A stretch of DNA of 64,000 nt from Ferrovibrio sp. (GCF_002796975.1 NZ_PEKV01000005.1:166839-230838); one strand, 5' to 3'; positions 1-8,673 are shown, numbered from the stretch's first letter. A program made the numbers and translations. Notes: generated by a model not told the origin, from the sequence alone.

Positions 1-871
1 GCAGCTTCTTGAACTCGTCGAAGTTCTCGTAGACCGCCTTCACGAGCTGGTAGACCGTCTCGCTGTCGACCTTGGACGAACTGACCAGGGTGGCCAGCAC
101 GCCGTAGGTCGGGGTCGCCTGCGGGTTGTTGTTGTACAGGCCGGCCGGGATCGACACCTTGGCGAAGTACGGATTCTCGGCGACCAGCTTATCGACGGCC
201 GGACCGGTCAGCGGGACCAGCTTGGCGCCGCAGGTGGTGGTCGGATCCTGGATGTTGGCCGAGGGGTGGCCGACGCCGTAGAAGAAGCCGTCGATCTTGT
301 TGTCGCACAGCGCCGGGCCGTGTTCGTCGGCCTTCAGCTCAGAAGCGAGCGCGAAGTCGCTGAGCTTCCAGCCCATCGTGTTCAGCAGCTGTTCCATCGA
401 GGCGCGGGTGCCCGAACCCGGATTGCCGACGTTGAAGCGCTTGCCCTTGAAGTCTTCGAACTTCGTGACGTTGGCTTCCTTGCGGGCCAGCACGGTGAAC
501 GGCTCCGGATGGATCGAGAAGACCGAGCGCAGTTCCTTGAACTCGCCGGCATCCTTGAACGGGCCGACGCCCTTGTAGGCCTGGTAATGCACGTCCGACT
601 GGGCGGCGCCGAAGTCGAGCTCGCCGGCCTTGATCGTGTTGATGTTATAGGCCGAGCCACCGGTCGATTCGACCGAGCAGCGGATGCCATGGGTCTTGCG
701 GTCCTTGTTCAGCAGGCGGCAGATCGCGCCGCCGGCTGCGTAATACACGCCGGTCACGCCGCCGGTGCCGATGGTGACGAACTTCTGCTGCGCCATGCTG
801 GCGCCGGGCAGGGCAGCCAGGATGGCCGCGCCGAAAGCACCGATGGCGAGGTGCTTGGTTCCAAACAGCAT
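1..871 (-). CDS. TAXI family TRAP transporter solute-binding protein (C-terminus cut by window edge)
   Basis: Read directly from the minus strand; the ORF track omits it because its stop lies beyond base 1. About 290 residues are visible. The start ATG is preceded by a good GGAGGAG ribosome site. The N-terminus is a Sec signal peptide (hydrophobic stretch ending ASMAQQ), followed by [25 protein letters not shown], the TAXI-family hallmark just after the signal. Later segments ([40 protein letters not shown]) also fit TAXI proteins. These periplasmic proteins deliver a ligand, often glutamate-like or another carboxylate, to a fused DctQM permease, which would be expected beyond the left edge. 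The true substrate cannot be read from sequence. A LysR gene lies upstream on the same strand. Confidence 0.9.
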   Translation of the reverse strand, partial: MLFGTKHLAIGAFGAAILAALPGASMAQQKFVTIGTGGVTGVYYAAGGAICRLLNKDRKTHGIRCSVESTGGSAYNINTIKAGELDFGAAQSDVHYQAYKGVGPFKDAGEFKELRSVFSIHPEPFTVLARKEANVTKFEDFKGKRFNVGNPGSGTRASMEQLLNTMGWKLSDFALASELKADEHGPALCDNKIDGFFYGVGHPSANIQDPTTTCGAKLVPLTGPAVDKLVAENPYFAKVSIPAGLYNNNPQATPTYGVLATLVSSSKVDSETVYQLVKAVYENFDEFKKL

Positions 872-1170
872 GATTACTTCTCCTCCGTGAATGGCCGCCG
901 CCGTGATTGGCCAGGCCAGGCGTTACTGCAGTTGCCGTCCACAGATCATGGCGATCCGGGGCGGCGGTATCGGGACAGACAAGGATCCGGGCCGGCTGTC
1001 TCCGGATCGGTGTCCGAAGCGCCTTCGCCTGCCATGCCGGTGCCGCCCCCCGATGCGGCTTCCGGCCAGTTCCTTAGCCCTGTGATAGCTGAACCGCACG
1101 GCTTTTCTGCCATGCGTATCGGTGCCATGTCCATAACCTGATGGTATGGGGACAATTTAGGCCCGTTCCG
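872..1170 (-). promoter_or_regulatory. Intergenic region upstream of the TAXI gene with a candidate LysR-type palindrome
   Basis: This 299-bp gap between the LysR stop and the TAXI start holds no convincing gene; the track ORFs here are low-quality overlaps. CCATAACCTGATGGTATGG at 1131-1149 is a near-perfect inverted repeat with the T-N11-A core expected of LysR-type sites (ATA-N9-TAT). It lies about 260 bp before the TAXI start, far for an activator site unless the mRNA leader is long. Assignment to the neighbouring LysR protein is inference. Confidence 0.35.
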
Positions 1171-2094
1171 TCAAGCCCGATAGGCCTTTTCGGTCGGGCC
1201 GAGCACGCCGGAGATGGTTTTCTCGGTCAGCGCCAGCATAGCGCTGAATTTCCGCGCCAAAACCGACGCGGGCTGGTGTTTTGCCCGCAGGGTATGCACG
1301 GAAAAATCGATCCGCGGCGACAGCGGGCGGGCTACCACCAGGTCGGGGTTATGCGAAGCGGCAGTATACTGATCCACGATCGCCACGCCGGCACCGCGCG
1401 ACACCAGCGCGAGCGCGATCTGGTTGGTCTTGACCTCGACGATGGGCTGCAGGTCAACGCCGGACAGTTTCACTGCCGCACTGAAGGCCGCGCCGAGCGG
1501 ATCGTCGCTGCGCAGGCCGATGAAGGGATGCTTGCGGAACCAGTCCAGCTTCACGGCAGCCGTCAGCTGGTTCTCGATCGATTTGGGGAAAATGCCATAG
1601 AACTGCGCCGGCGCCAGCGTCTGGATGTCCAGGCCGGGATGGCCCTGAATATCGAAGCCGACACCGAGATCGACTTCGTGGTTCAGCACCACGCGGACCA
1701 GATCGGCATATTGCCGGCTTTCGACCTCGAAGCTGACATCGGCATGCTTCTGGCGGAAACGCGTGATCGCCAGCGGAATCAGGTCGACGCAGAGCGCGGG
1801 TGCGGCGGCGATGCGCAGGTGGCCGCTGGTGGCGGCGCCCAGGTTGCGCGACAGTTTGCGCAGGTTGTCCAGGCCGCTGATGATGCGCTCGCTCTCGGCA
1901 TGCAGCACCTGGCCCTCGCGGGTCGGCAGCAGGCGGCCGCGCACGCGGTCAAACAGCTTGTAGCCCAACTGGTCTTCGGCACGCAGCAGCAGACGCGTCG
2001 CCGCCGGCTGCGAGATATTCAGCAGTTTCGCCGCGGCCGTGATCGTGCCGGTCAGCATGATGGCGTGGAAGACTTCGAGATGGCGCAGTTGCAT
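1171..2094 (-). CDS. LysR family transcriptional regulator
   Basis: 307 residues from the chosen start MQLRHLEVFHAIM; the longer 393-residue track ORF has an N-terminal extension of non-family sequence running under the divergent gene, so I trimmed it. Residues 1-60 form the winged helix-turn-helix (MLTGTITAAAKLLNISQPAATRLLLRAEDQLGYKLFDR), and the rest is the periplasmic-binding-like effector domain. Divergent from a DadA-like oxidoreductase with 154 bp between the starts, the usual LysR arrangement, so that gene is the first candidate target; the TAXI transporter gene downstream on the same strand is the second. Effector unknown. Confidence 0.9.
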   Translation of the reverse strand: MQLRHLEVFHAIMLTGTITAAAKLLNISQPAATRLLLRAEDQLGYKLFDRVRGRLLPTREGQVLHAESERIISGLDNLRKLSRNLGAATSGHLRIAAAPALCVDLIPLAITRFRQKHADVSFEVESRQYADLVRVVLNHEVDLGVGFDIQGHPGLDIQTLAPAQFYGIFPKSIENQLTAAVKLDWFRKHPFIGLRSDDPLGAAFSAAVKLSGVDLQPIVEVKTNQIALALVSRGAGVAIVDQYTAASHNPDLVVARPLSPRIDFSVHTLRAKHQPASVLARKFSAMLALTEKTISGVLGPTEKAYRA

Positions 2095-2133
2095 GGCTGG
2101 TCCGGCCGGAAAGGCGACTTGGGCTAGACATGG

Positions 2134-2150
2134 CATAACGCAATGTAATG
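2134..2150. promoter_or_regulatory. Candidate LysR-type site in the divergent lysR / oxidoreductase promoter region
   Basis: CATAACGCAATGTAATG is an imperfect dyad (CAT.AC / GT.ATG) 40 bp before the LysR start and about 100 bp before the oxidoreductase start. It resembles the better palindrome CCATAACCTGATGGTATGG at 1131-1149. The match is weak and only suggestive of a shared regulator. Confidence 0.25.
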
Positions 2151-2248
2151 GGCAACGGCCGGATCGGCAGTGGCGGCGCGGATCGTGGCCACCTAGCTTC
2201 AGGCGACCGTTGCGAGGCACTCTGCCGCGCGACGCCATGGAGTATCGC

Positions 2249-3508
2249 ATGAAGATCGTGGTGATCGGTTCCGGCGTGGTGGGCATGACAACGGCCTGGC
2301 GGCTCGCGCGCGACGGCCACAGCGTCACCATCGTTGACCGCGCGTCCACCACGGCGCAGGGCGCCAGCCATGCTAACGGCGCGCAGTTGAGCTATTCCTA
2401 TGTCGCGCCGCTGGCCAGTCCCGGCGTCTGGTTCGACCTGCCGAAATACCTGTTCGGGCGCAATACGCCGATGCGTTTCCGTCCTACCTTCGATCTGTTC
2501 CAGTATCGCTGGCTGCTGAAATTCATGGCGGCCTGCACGCGCGAGCAGGCCTTTGCCACCACTGACCGGCTGCTGCGGCTGGCCTATCTGAGCCGCGATG
2601 TGCTGCATGGCGCCGAGGATATCCGTGGGCTGGAATTCGCCTGGAGCAGGGCGGGCAAGCTCGTGGTGCAGGGCAGCGCTGCCGGCCTCGACGGCGCGCG
2701 GGCGCAGGTGGAGTACCAGAGCCAGCGCGGCAGCGTGCAGCAGGTGCTGAATCGCGACGCCTGCCTCAAGCTTGAGCCGGCGCTGAAAGGCATCGCGCAT
2801 CGCATCGTCGGCGGTGTCTATACGCCTGACGAGGAAGCCGCCGATCCCTACCGGCTGTGCCAGGGTATCGAAGGCCTGCTGTCGGGCGACAACAGCGGCG
2901 TGACATTCGTCTATGGCGCCAAGGTGCGCCGTCTGCTGCGCAGCGGCCGGCGCCTGCTCGGCGTGGAAACCGCCAGCGGCGATGTGCTGGAGGCCGATGT
3001 CTATGTGCTGGCGGCTGGCGTGGCCAGCCGGCGTCTGGGCCTCACCGCCGGCCTCGACCTGCCGATCTATCCGATCAAGGGCTACAGCCTGTCATTGCCG
3101 ATCGCCAACGACGATGCCGCGCCGCGCGTCTCGATCACCGACACCGACTACAAGGTGGTCTATGCACGACTGGGCGAAAAACTGCGCGTCGCCGGTATGG
3201 CCGATATCGTCGGCAATGACGACAGTATCGATCCGCGCCGTCTCGGTCAGCTGGTCTGGCAGGCGCGCGAGACTTTCCCGCAGGCCACCACCTGGCAACA
3301 GATGGAACCCTGGACCGGACTGCGGCCTGCCACGCCGAAGGGCCTGCCGATCCTCAATGCCAGCGGGATCGACAATCTGCTGCTTAATGTGGGCCATGGC
3401 GCACTCGGCTTCACGCTGGCCTTTGGGTCGGCCGAAGTGATCGCCGCAGCGCTTGCCGGCCGGACTTCGCCGGTGCCGGAGCAGGATTTCGCGCTGGCGG
3501 CGGCTTAA
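2249..3508 (+). CDS. FAD-dependent D-amino acid dehydrogenase-like oxidoreductase
   Basis: 419 residues from MKIVVIGSGVVG; an in-frame ATG four codons earlier (MEYR) is possible. The N-terminal GSGVVGMTTAWRLARDGHSVTIVDR is the dinucleotide-binding Rossmann motif (GxGxxG, then acidic D) of the DAO/DadA superfamily, and the C-terminal WTGLRPATPKGLPILN and NVGHGALGFTLAFGSA are the conserved FAD-contacting segments of DadA-type enzymes. Length matches DadA (about 415-435). DadA enzymes deaminate D-amino acids to 2-oxoacids and pass electrons to the respiratory chain. Family assignment is firm, substrate is not: related glycine/sarcosine oxidases share these motifs. Divergent from the LysR gene, and followed by a palindromic repeat element. 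Confidence 0.85.
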   Translation: MKIVVIGSGVVGMTTAWRLARDGHSVTIVDRASTTAQGASHANGAQLSYSYVAPLASPGVWFDLPKYLFGRNTPMRFRPTFDLFQYRWLLKFMAACTREQAFATTDRLLRLAYLSRDVLHGAEDIRGLEFAWSRAGKLVVQGSAAGLDGARAQVEYQSQRGSVQQVLNRDACLKLEPALKGIAHRIVGGVYTPDEEAADPYRLCQGIEGLLSGDNSGVTFVYGAKVRRLLRSGRRLLGVETASGDVLEADVYVLAAGVASRRLGLTAGLDLPIYPIKGYSLSLPIANDDAAPRVSITDTDYKVVYARLGEKLRVAGMADIVGNDDSIDPRRLGQLVWQARETFPQATTWQQMEPWTGLRPATPKGLPILNASGIDNLLLNVGHGALGFTLAFGSAEVIAAALAGRTSPVPEQDFALAAA

Positions 3509-3510
3509 CA

Positions 3511-3580
3511 TCGTCGTTCCCGCGAAAGCGGGAACCCAGACATCGGACCGACTGGGTCCCCGCTTTCGCGGGGACGACGA
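3511..3580. repeat. Dispersed intergenic palindrome, type A copy 1
   Basis: TCGTCGTTCCCGCGAAAGCGGGAACCCAG is followed, after a short spacer, by its imperfect inverse CTGGGTCCCCGCTTTCGCGGGGACGACGA. Each half also contains its own small palindrome (CCCGCGAAAGCGGG). It fills the space between two convergent genes, so in RNA it could fold as a bidirectional terminator. A second copy lies at 36272-36342. Confidence 0.85.
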
Positions 3581-3589
3581 AAAGAGCGG

Positions 3590-4423
3590 TTACCTCAAAC
3601 CTTCCAGATACGCCCGCGCCGTCTTCACATCGGCGATGCTGCGGCCCATCACGCCGGCGGCCTGCACGGTCTGGCGGATCAGCGCGGCATTGTCCGGCGC
3701 CGTGCTGCCGTCGCTGAGCAGCGTGTTGTTCTCGAAGCCGAGACGGGCATGGCCGTTCAGGCCCAGTGCGGTCAGCGCGCAGGCCGATTCCTTCGGGCCG
3801 AAGGCGCAGACGGCGAAATCGCCATCCGTATTGCTCCAGTCGTGCAGGAAGGGCAGCAGGTCGACCGGCTCGGACTTCTGCCCGGCCGTGTAGCGGCCCA
3901 GCACGAACAGCACGAAATGCCTGTCGCCCGGGATGATGCCGCGCGCCTTCAACTCGTGGAAACGCTGAACGTCCTCGGCGGCATAGAGAATGTACTGCAT
4001 CATCACGCCGGCCTTGTAGAGTTCGGTCAGGAAGGCGCCGCCGTCCTTTTCCGCGGCCTCATCGGGCAGGATTTCACGCACGGCAAGGCTGCAGGCTTCC
4101 GGCATCAGGGCGCGCATCGCCGCCATCTGCTGGTGACGGTCGTAGATGCCGGCGGCCTCTGACGTCGCCTGGATGATGAGGTCGCTGCCCGCCTCGCGCC
4201 GCACCGCCTTGATCGCCTCGCGATAGAGCCCGGCATCCAGCGAATGTCTCCCGCTGCCGGGTTCGCGCACATGCAGGTGGATCATGGCAGCGCCGGCGTC
4301 GCGGCATTGTGCGGCGCAAATGCCAAGTTCATCGGCGCTGAGCGGCACCGCCGGGTGGTCAGGCTTCAGCTTGCGGGCGCCGTTGGGGGCGACGGCGATG
4401 ACGGCAGGATGCAGGGTGCTCAT
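3590..4423 (-). CDS. BKACE family (DUF849) beta-keto acid cleavage enzyme
   Basis: 277 residues, starting MSTLHPAVIAVAPNGARKL. The track ORF extends upstream into the aminotransferase; the ATG chosen here overlaps the aminotransferase stop by one base (TGATG), a typical translational coupling. AAMIHLHVREPGSGRHSLDAGLYREAI carries the HxH zinc-binding motif of the family, and RLGFENNTLLSDG near the C-terminus matches the conserved RVG(L/F)EDN segment. BKACE enzymes condense a beta-keto acid with acetyl-CoA to yield acetoacetate and a CoA ester; 3-keto-5-aminohexanoate cleavage (Kce, lysine fermentation) is the founding case, but substrates vary widely. With the upstream aminotransferase it suggests an amino acid degradation step. 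Slightly short for the family (usually 270-310). Confidence 0.85.
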   Translation of the reverse strand: MSTLHPAVIAVAPNGARKLKPDHPAVPLSADELGICAAQCRDAGAAMIHLHVREPGSGRHSLDAGLYREAIKAVRREAGSDLIIQATSEAAGIYDRHQQMAAMRALMPEACSLAVREILPDEAAEKDGGAFLTELYKAGVMMQYILYAAEDVQRFHELKARGIIPGDRHFVLFVLGRYTAGQKSEPVDLLPFLHDWSNTDGDFAVCAFGPKESACALTALGLNGHARLGFENNTLLSDGSTAPDNAALIRQTVQAAGVMGRSIADVKTARAYLEGLR

Positions 4424-5757
4424 CAGGCGACGCTCTTCAGCGCGGTGTCGACAGCATCGCCGAGTGTCTCGACGATCAGGTTGATGTCGTCTTTGGTGCA
4501 GATGAAGGGCGGCGCCAGCAGCACATGGTCGCCATGCTTGCCGTCGATGGTGCCGCCCATCGGATAGCACATCAGGCCAAGGTTCATCGCTTCCTGCTTG
4601 ATGCGGGCATTCAGCTTCTTGGCCGGGTCGAAGGTCGCCTTGCTGGCGCGGTCCTGCACCAGTTCGATGGCCTGGAACAGGCCGCGACCGCGGATGTCAC
4701 CGACATGGCGGTGATTGCCGAAGCGGTCCTGGAGGCGGTCCATCAGGTGCACGCCCATCGCCTGCACATTCTCCAGCAGATGATCGCGCTTGATCACCTG
4801 CTGCACGGCAAGGGCGGCGGCGCAGGCCATGGGATGGCCGAGATAGGTATGGCCATGCTGGAAGAAGCCGGTGCCGTTCCTGAAGGAATCGAAAATATGC
4901 TGGCCGAGCAGGATCGCGCCGATCGGCTGGTAGCCGCCACCGAGGCCCTTGGCGATGGTCATGATGTCGGGCGAGATGCCTTCCTGCTCGACGGCATGCA
5001 GCGTGCCGGTGCGGCCCATGCCGCACATCACTTCGTCCAGGATCAGCAGCACGCCGTATTTATCGCAGATTTCGCGGATGCGCTTGAAATAGCCCGGCGC
5101 GGCGGTCACCGCGCCCAGGGTGGCGCCCACCACCGGTTCGGCGAGGAAGGCGATCACGCTGTCCTTGCCGAGTTCGAGGATTTTGGCTTCCAGCTCGTCG
5201 GCGGTGCGTTTGCCATAGGCTTCCGGCGTCTCGTCGGGCTGGCGGTCACGATATTCGAAACAGGGCGCGATGTGATGCGCCTCGATCAGCATCGGTGCGA
5301 ACTGCTGGCGGCGCCATGCATTGCCACCCACTGACAGCGCGCCGACCGTGTTGCCGTGATAGCTCTGACGACGGGCGATGAAATGCTTGCGCTGCGGCTC
5401 GCCGCGCTCGACGTGATACTGCCGCGCCATCTTCAGCGCGGCCTCGATGGCCTCCGATCCGCCCGACACGTAATAGACATGGCTAATGCCTTTGGGTGCA
5501 TGGGCGATCAGTTCATCGGCGAGACGTTCTGCCGGCTCGGTGGTGAAGAAGCTGGTATGGGCGAAGGCCAGCTTGTCGGCCTGCTCATGCATGGCGCGGG
5601 TGACGTCGGGATGGCCGTGGCCGAGACAGCTCACCGCAGCGCCGCCCGAGGCATCGATATACTGCTTGCCGTTGGCATCGATGATGCGGATGCCTTCGCC
5701 GCCGACGGCGACCGGATAGGCATGATTGATACTGCGATGCAGGATGCGGCTTGTCAT
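4423..5757 (-). CDS. Class III PLP-dependent aminotransferase
   Basis: 444 residues. SGGSEA at 98-103 (cofactor phosphate), LILDEVMCGMGRTG around 238-251 (Asp contacting the pyridine nitrogen) and IAKGLGGGYQPIG around 268-280, with K270 as the Schiff-base lysine, are the complete class III signature. Such enzymes transfer omega- or alpha-amino groups to pyruvate or 2-oxoglutarate; the closest-looking group is the aspartate aminotransferase family usually named beta-alanine--pyruvate or omega-transaminase, but the substrate cannot be fixed. It overlaps the RpiR gene upstream by four bases (ATGA) and the BKACE gene downstream by one base, so the three form one tight operon. Confidence 0.92.
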   Translation of the reverse strand: MTSRILHRSINHAYPVAVGGEGIRIIDANGKQYIDASGGAAVSCLGHGHPDVTRAMHEQADKLAFAHTSFFTTEPAERLADELIAHAPKGISHVYYVSGGSEAIEAALKMARQYHVERGEPQRKHFIARRQSYHGNTVGALSVGGNAWRRQQFAPMLIEAHHIAPCFEYRDRQPDETPEAYGKRTADELEAKILELGKDSVIAFLAEPVVGATLGAVTAAPGYFKRIREICDKYGVLLILDEVMCGMGRTGTLHAVEQEGISPDIMTIAKGLGGGYQPIGAILLGQHIFDSFRNGTGFFQHGHTYLGHPMACAAALAVQQVIKRDHLLENVQAMGVHLMDRLQDRFGNHRHVGDIRGRGLFQAIELVQDRASKATFDPAKKLNARIKQEAMNLGLMCYPMGGTIDGKHGDHVLLAPPFICTKDDINLIVETLGDAVDTALKSVA

Positions 5758-6674
5758 GACTTGGGCTTTCTGCGCTGGGGGCGGCGGGACCAGTAGGTGG
5801 AAAAGGCATCGAGCTGGTGCTCGGCATTGCGGATGGCGTTGAGCGCCTGCTCGCCGCTGCGCGCCGCGATCAGCGCGATCAGCGTCTCGGCAGCGGCAAA
5901 GGCCGGCGTGATGGCATGGAAGAAGGATGGCGTGTCGGTCGGCACCAGGATGCTGGCCTGCGCCAGCGCTGCCACCGGCGACACGCGGCTGTCGGTGATC
6001 GCCACGACAGCCATGCCGAGCCTGGCTGCGTAAGCGGCGCGCTCGACCGCAGCAGTGGTGTAGGGCTCGACGCTGATCACCACCAGCACGTCGCCCGTGC
6101 CGGCATGGCGCAGCGCGTCGAAACCGGTATCACCGGCACCGTCCAGCAGCACACCGTTATCGCGAAACAGGCCATGCACATATTGCGCATGGAAAGCCAC
6201 GGCATGGCAGGAGCGTAAGCCCAGGAAATACACCTTGCGGGCTTTTTCGATCAGTGTGGCGGCGGCGATCAGCTCAGCCGTACCCGCCTCGTCATGACTG
6301 CCGGCGATATGGTCGGCCATGGCCCAGCCGATCTGCGCCGCTAGCGCACCGTCGCTGCTCTGCGCTTTCTGCCGCTGCAACTGGCCGGCGCGGTGGCTGA
6401 ATTCCGCGGTATGGCTCGGCCGGCGCAACGCCGTGGCCTGCAGGTCGCGGAAAGACGCGTAATCGGCAAAGCCCAGCTGGCGCGCCAGGCGCGTCATGGT
6501 CACCGGCGGGACGCCGGCACGGCGCGCCTGTTCGCGCATCGACAGCAGGGCGACATCATCCGGGTGATCCAGCACAAAGCGGGCCGCGGCCTGCAACTGC
6601 GGCGGCAGGCTGGGAAAAGCCTGGGCGATGCGGTCGCTGAGCGAGGGGTCGGCGGCGGAGGTCAGGTCCGGCAT
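5754..6674 (-). CDS. MurR/RpiR family transcriptional regulator
   Basis: 306 residues. Residues 15-85 form the RpiR-type helix-turn-helix (FVLDHPDDVALLSMREQARRAGVPPVTMTRLARQLGFADYASFR), and residues about 130-265 form a SIS domain (ARKVYFLGLRSCHAVAFHAQYVH ... DVLVVISVEPYTTAAVERAAYAARLG). SIS domains bind phosphosugars in classical members, though several family members control amino acid catabolism. First gene of the operon with the aminotransferase and BKACE genes, so autoregulation of that operon is the simplest inference. The palindrome ATTCTATAGAAT lies about 40 bp upstream. Confidence 0.92.
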   Translation of the reverse strand: MPDLTSAADPSLSDRIAQAFPSLPPQLQAAARFVLDHPDDVALLSMREQARRAGVPPVTMTRLARQLGFADYASFRDLQATALRRPSHTAEFSHRAGQLQRQKAQSSDGALAAQIGWAMADHIAGSHDEAGTAELIAAATLIEKARKVYFLGLRSCHAVAFHAQYVHGLFRDNGVLLDGAGDTGFDALRHAGTGDVLVVISVEPYTTAAVERAAYAARLGMAVVAITDSRVSPVAALAQASILVPTDTPSFFHAITPAFAAAETLIALIAARSGEQALNAIRNAEHQLDAFSTYWSRRPQRRKPKS

Positions 6675-6715
6675 GGCGCAATTGAACCGCAGGGCAGGAG
6701 CGTTTGCAACAATTG

Positions 6716-6727
6716 ATTCTATAGAAT
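6716..6727. promoter_or_regulatory. AT-rich perfect palindrome upstream of the RpiR gene
   Basis: ATTCTATAGAAT is a perfect 12-bp palindrome in an AT-rich island (TTGATTCTATAGAATTTTATTATGATA) that stands out from the GC-rich surroundings. It lies 42 bp before the RpiR start on one side and about 115 bp before the LysR start on the other. The adjoining AATTTTATT resembles the A/T-rich cores described for RpiR-type operators. Probable operator and promoter of the RpiR operon. Confidence 0.4.
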
Positions 6728-6796
6728 TTTATTATGATACGAATGTTTCATGACGGAGAAGCGCTCCAGCCTTGCCCGGGACCTTGCCCTGGGCCG

Positions 6797-6811
6797 ATAA
6801 GAACGGCTTAT
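6797..6811. promoter_or_regulatory. LysR-type operator, copy 1 (upstream of the lysR gene itself)
   Basis: ATAAGAACGGCTTAT is an inverted repeat ATAAG-N5-CTTAT with the T-N11-A core of LysR sites, 31 bp before the ATG of the LysR gene. The same arms recur at 7780-7794 in front of the DUF1445-TRAP-pxp operon, including the flanking CGATAAGAA and CTTATAG bases. Presumed autoregulatory site. Confidence 0.7.
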
Positions 6812-6842
6812 AGTGCGACGGCTAAATCAGGGGCGTCCGGTC

Positions 6843-7754
6843 ATGGCCGATCTGCGCAATCTCGAAACCTTCGTCTGGGTCGCCCATCTTGGCGGCTTCC
6901 GCGCCGCTGCCGACAAACTGAACACCACGCAGCCCGCCGTGTCGCAGCGCATCGCACAACTCGAATCCGAACTTGGTGTGAAACTCTTCGACCGCGAACC
7001 GCGCGGCATCGCACTCACCTCGAAAGGCAACGAGCTACTGCCTTATGCCGAACGCATGCTGCAGCTTCACGCCGACCTGCTGCATGCAGCGCGCGAGAAG
7101 AAGGCGATGCGCGGCATCGTGCGACTCGGCGTCGCCGAAACCATCGTGCATACCTGGCTGTCGAAACTGATCGAGCGCATGCACACGGTCTATCCGGCGC
7201 TGACGCTGGAGATCGAGGTCGATGTCTCGCCGCTGTTGCGCGAACGCCTGCTGGCGCATCAGCTGGATATCGCTTTCGTGCTGGGGCCGATCAGCGAACC
7301 GCGCATGAAAAACGTGGCTTTGTCGAGCTATCCGTTGGCCTGGGTGGCGAGTCCGTCACTCGATCTCGGTGCCGAGCCGGTGCCGCTATCGACACTTGCC
7401 CGCTGGCCGATCATTACCTATCCGCGCAACACCCGACCTTACATTGCGATCCGCGAGATGATGACGCGACACGACATGCCGGCTTTGCGTATGTATGGCA
7501 ATGCGTCGCTCTCCACCATCGTGCGCATGACCTTGGACGGTATTGGCATCTCGGCGATTCCGCCGCTGATCATCCGGCGAGAACTGACAGAAAAACGTCT
7601 GCGCGTGGTGAAGGCGGAACAGAATCTGCCCGATCTGAATTTCCATGCCTGCTATCCAGTCAAACCCGACAGCTATCTGGCCGAGGCAGTCACCGAGATC
7701 GCGCGCGAGATGGCGCAGACAGAAATGAAGCGGCGCGAAAAGAGGCAGAAATAG
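6843..7754 (+). CDS. LysR family transcriptional regulator of the 5-oxoprolinase/TRAP operon
   Basis: 303 residues from MADLRNLETFVWVAHLGGF. The track ORF starts 30 bases earlier at a GTG that would overlap the operator, so the ATG is preferred. Residues 1-65 are the helix-turn-helix (FRAAADKLNTTQPAVSQRIAQLESELGVKLFDR), residues 90-295 the effector domain, and the basic C-terminal tail is KRREKRQK. The gene is co-directional with the operon starting at 7870; matching palindromes before itself and before that operon make it the likely operon activator, with 5-oxoproline or a related ligand as a plausible but unproven effector. Confidence 0.9.
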   Translation: MADLRNLETFVWVAHLGGFRAAADKLNTTQPAVSQRIAQLESELGVKLFDREPRGIALTSKGNELLPYAERMLQLHADLLHAAREKKAMRGIVRLGVAETIVHTWLSKLIERMHTVYPALTLEIEVDVSPLLRERLLAHQLDIAFVLGPISEPRMKNVALSSYPLAWVASPSLDLGAEPVPLSTLARWPIITYPRNTRPYIAIREMMTRHDMPALRMYGNASLSTIVRMTLDGIGISAIPPLIIRRELTEKRLRVVKAEQNLPDLNFHACYPVKPDSYLAEAVTEIAREMAQTEMKRREKRQK

Positions 7755-7779
7755 CTCTGGGGCATCTGCTTCCTGACCG

Positions 7780-7794
7780 ATAAGAAATTCTTAT
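7780..7794. promoter_or_regulatory. LysR-type operator, copy 2 (upstream of the DUF1445-TRAP-pxp operon)
   Basis: ATAAGAAATTCTTAT is a perfect 15-bp palindrome with T-N11-A core, 75 bp before the DUF1445 start, a normal distance for a LysR activator site. It shares ATAAGAA...CTTAT and the preceding CCGATAAGAA with the site at 6797-6811. Confidence 0.7.
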
Positions 7795-7869
7795 AGGCTT
7801 CCATCGGAACTCGCGATTGGACAGTCAACCTTCCCTCATGATGCGATAGGCGCAGAGTGGAGGAGCGGA

Positions 7870-8673
7870 ATGAACGCAGTTGCGTCAGGTAAGATTTATG
7901 CCAGTGGCCGCGAGGCCCGGCTGGCCATTCGCCGCGGCGAACACCGTGGCCAGACCGCCGGCATCGCCCCGGGTTTCGTGCAGGGCAACCTCGCCATCCT
8001 GCCCAAGGCGCTGGCCGACGATTTCTTCCGCTTCTGCCAGTTCAATCCGAAACCCTGCCCGCTGATCGGCGCATCCGAACCCGGCGATCCGCGCATCCCG
8101 GCGCTGGCCGAGGATCTCGATATCCGCACGGATCTGCCGCTCTATCGCGTCTGGCGCGACGGCAAGCTGGTTGAGGAAGTGCCCGACCTGAAGGCCGTCT
8201 GGCGCGACGACCTCGTCGCCTTCCTGATCGGCTGCTCGTTCTCGTTTGAAGAAGCGCTGGTCGAGGATGGTATCGACCTGCGCCATATCAGCTGCGGCAC
8301 CAATGTGCCGATGTATCGCACCAATATCGACACCGTGCCGGCCGGGCCGTTCCGCGGCCCGCTGGTGGTGTCGATGCGTCCGCTCAAGCCCGCCGATGCG
8401 ATCCGCGCCGTGCAGATCACCTCGCGCTTCCCCGCCGTGCATGGCGCGCCGGTGCATCTCGGCAAGCCCGAACTGCTCGGCATCAAGGATCTCGCGACGC
8501 CCGACTATGGCGATCCGGTCGAAGTGAAGGCTGACGAACTGCCGGTCTTCTGGGCCTGCGGCGTCACGCCCCAGTCGGTGATCGCCACTGTGAAGCCGGA
8601 GTTCTGCATCACCCATGCGCCGGGGCACATGCTGGTGACCGACCTGAAGAACAGTCGCCTGGCGATTCTGTAA
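7870..8673 (+). CDS. DUF1445 (D-glutamate cyclase-like / putative hydro-lyase) family protein
   Basis: 267 residues, full length for the family. Conserved blocks: [15 protein letters not shown] near residue 32, [13 protein letters not shown] near 55, [13 protein letters not shown] near 118, [11 protein letters not shown] near 142 and [11 protein letters not shown] near 225. The family was named putative hydro-lyase and is also placed in the D-glutamate cyclase family because the mitochondrial enzyme DGLUCY, which makes 5-oxo-D-proline from D-glutamate, contains this domain together with a second one. The bacterial single-domain reaction is not established. GGAGGAGCGG is its ribosome site. First gene of an operon with a TRAP transporter and 5-oxoprolinase, which fits a role in feeding or draining 5-oxoproline. 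Confidence 0.85.
   Translation: MNAVASGKIYASGREARLAIRRGEHRGQTAGIAPGFVQGNLAILPKALADDFFRFCQFNPKPCPLIGASEPGDPRIPALAEDLDIRTDLPLYRVWRDGKLVEEVPDLKAVWRDDLVAFLIGCSFSFEEALVEDGIDLRHISCGTNVPMYRTNIDTVPAGPFRGPLVVSMRPLKPADAIRAVQITSRFPAVHGAPVHLGKPELLGIKDLATPDYGDPVEVKADELPVFWACGVTPQSVIATVKPEFCITHAPGHMLVTDLKNSRLAIL

Noticed and set aside
266-1141. 291-residue plus-strand ORF
   Set aside because: Antisense to the TAXI binding-protein gene, which has signal peptide, family motifs and a ribosome site.
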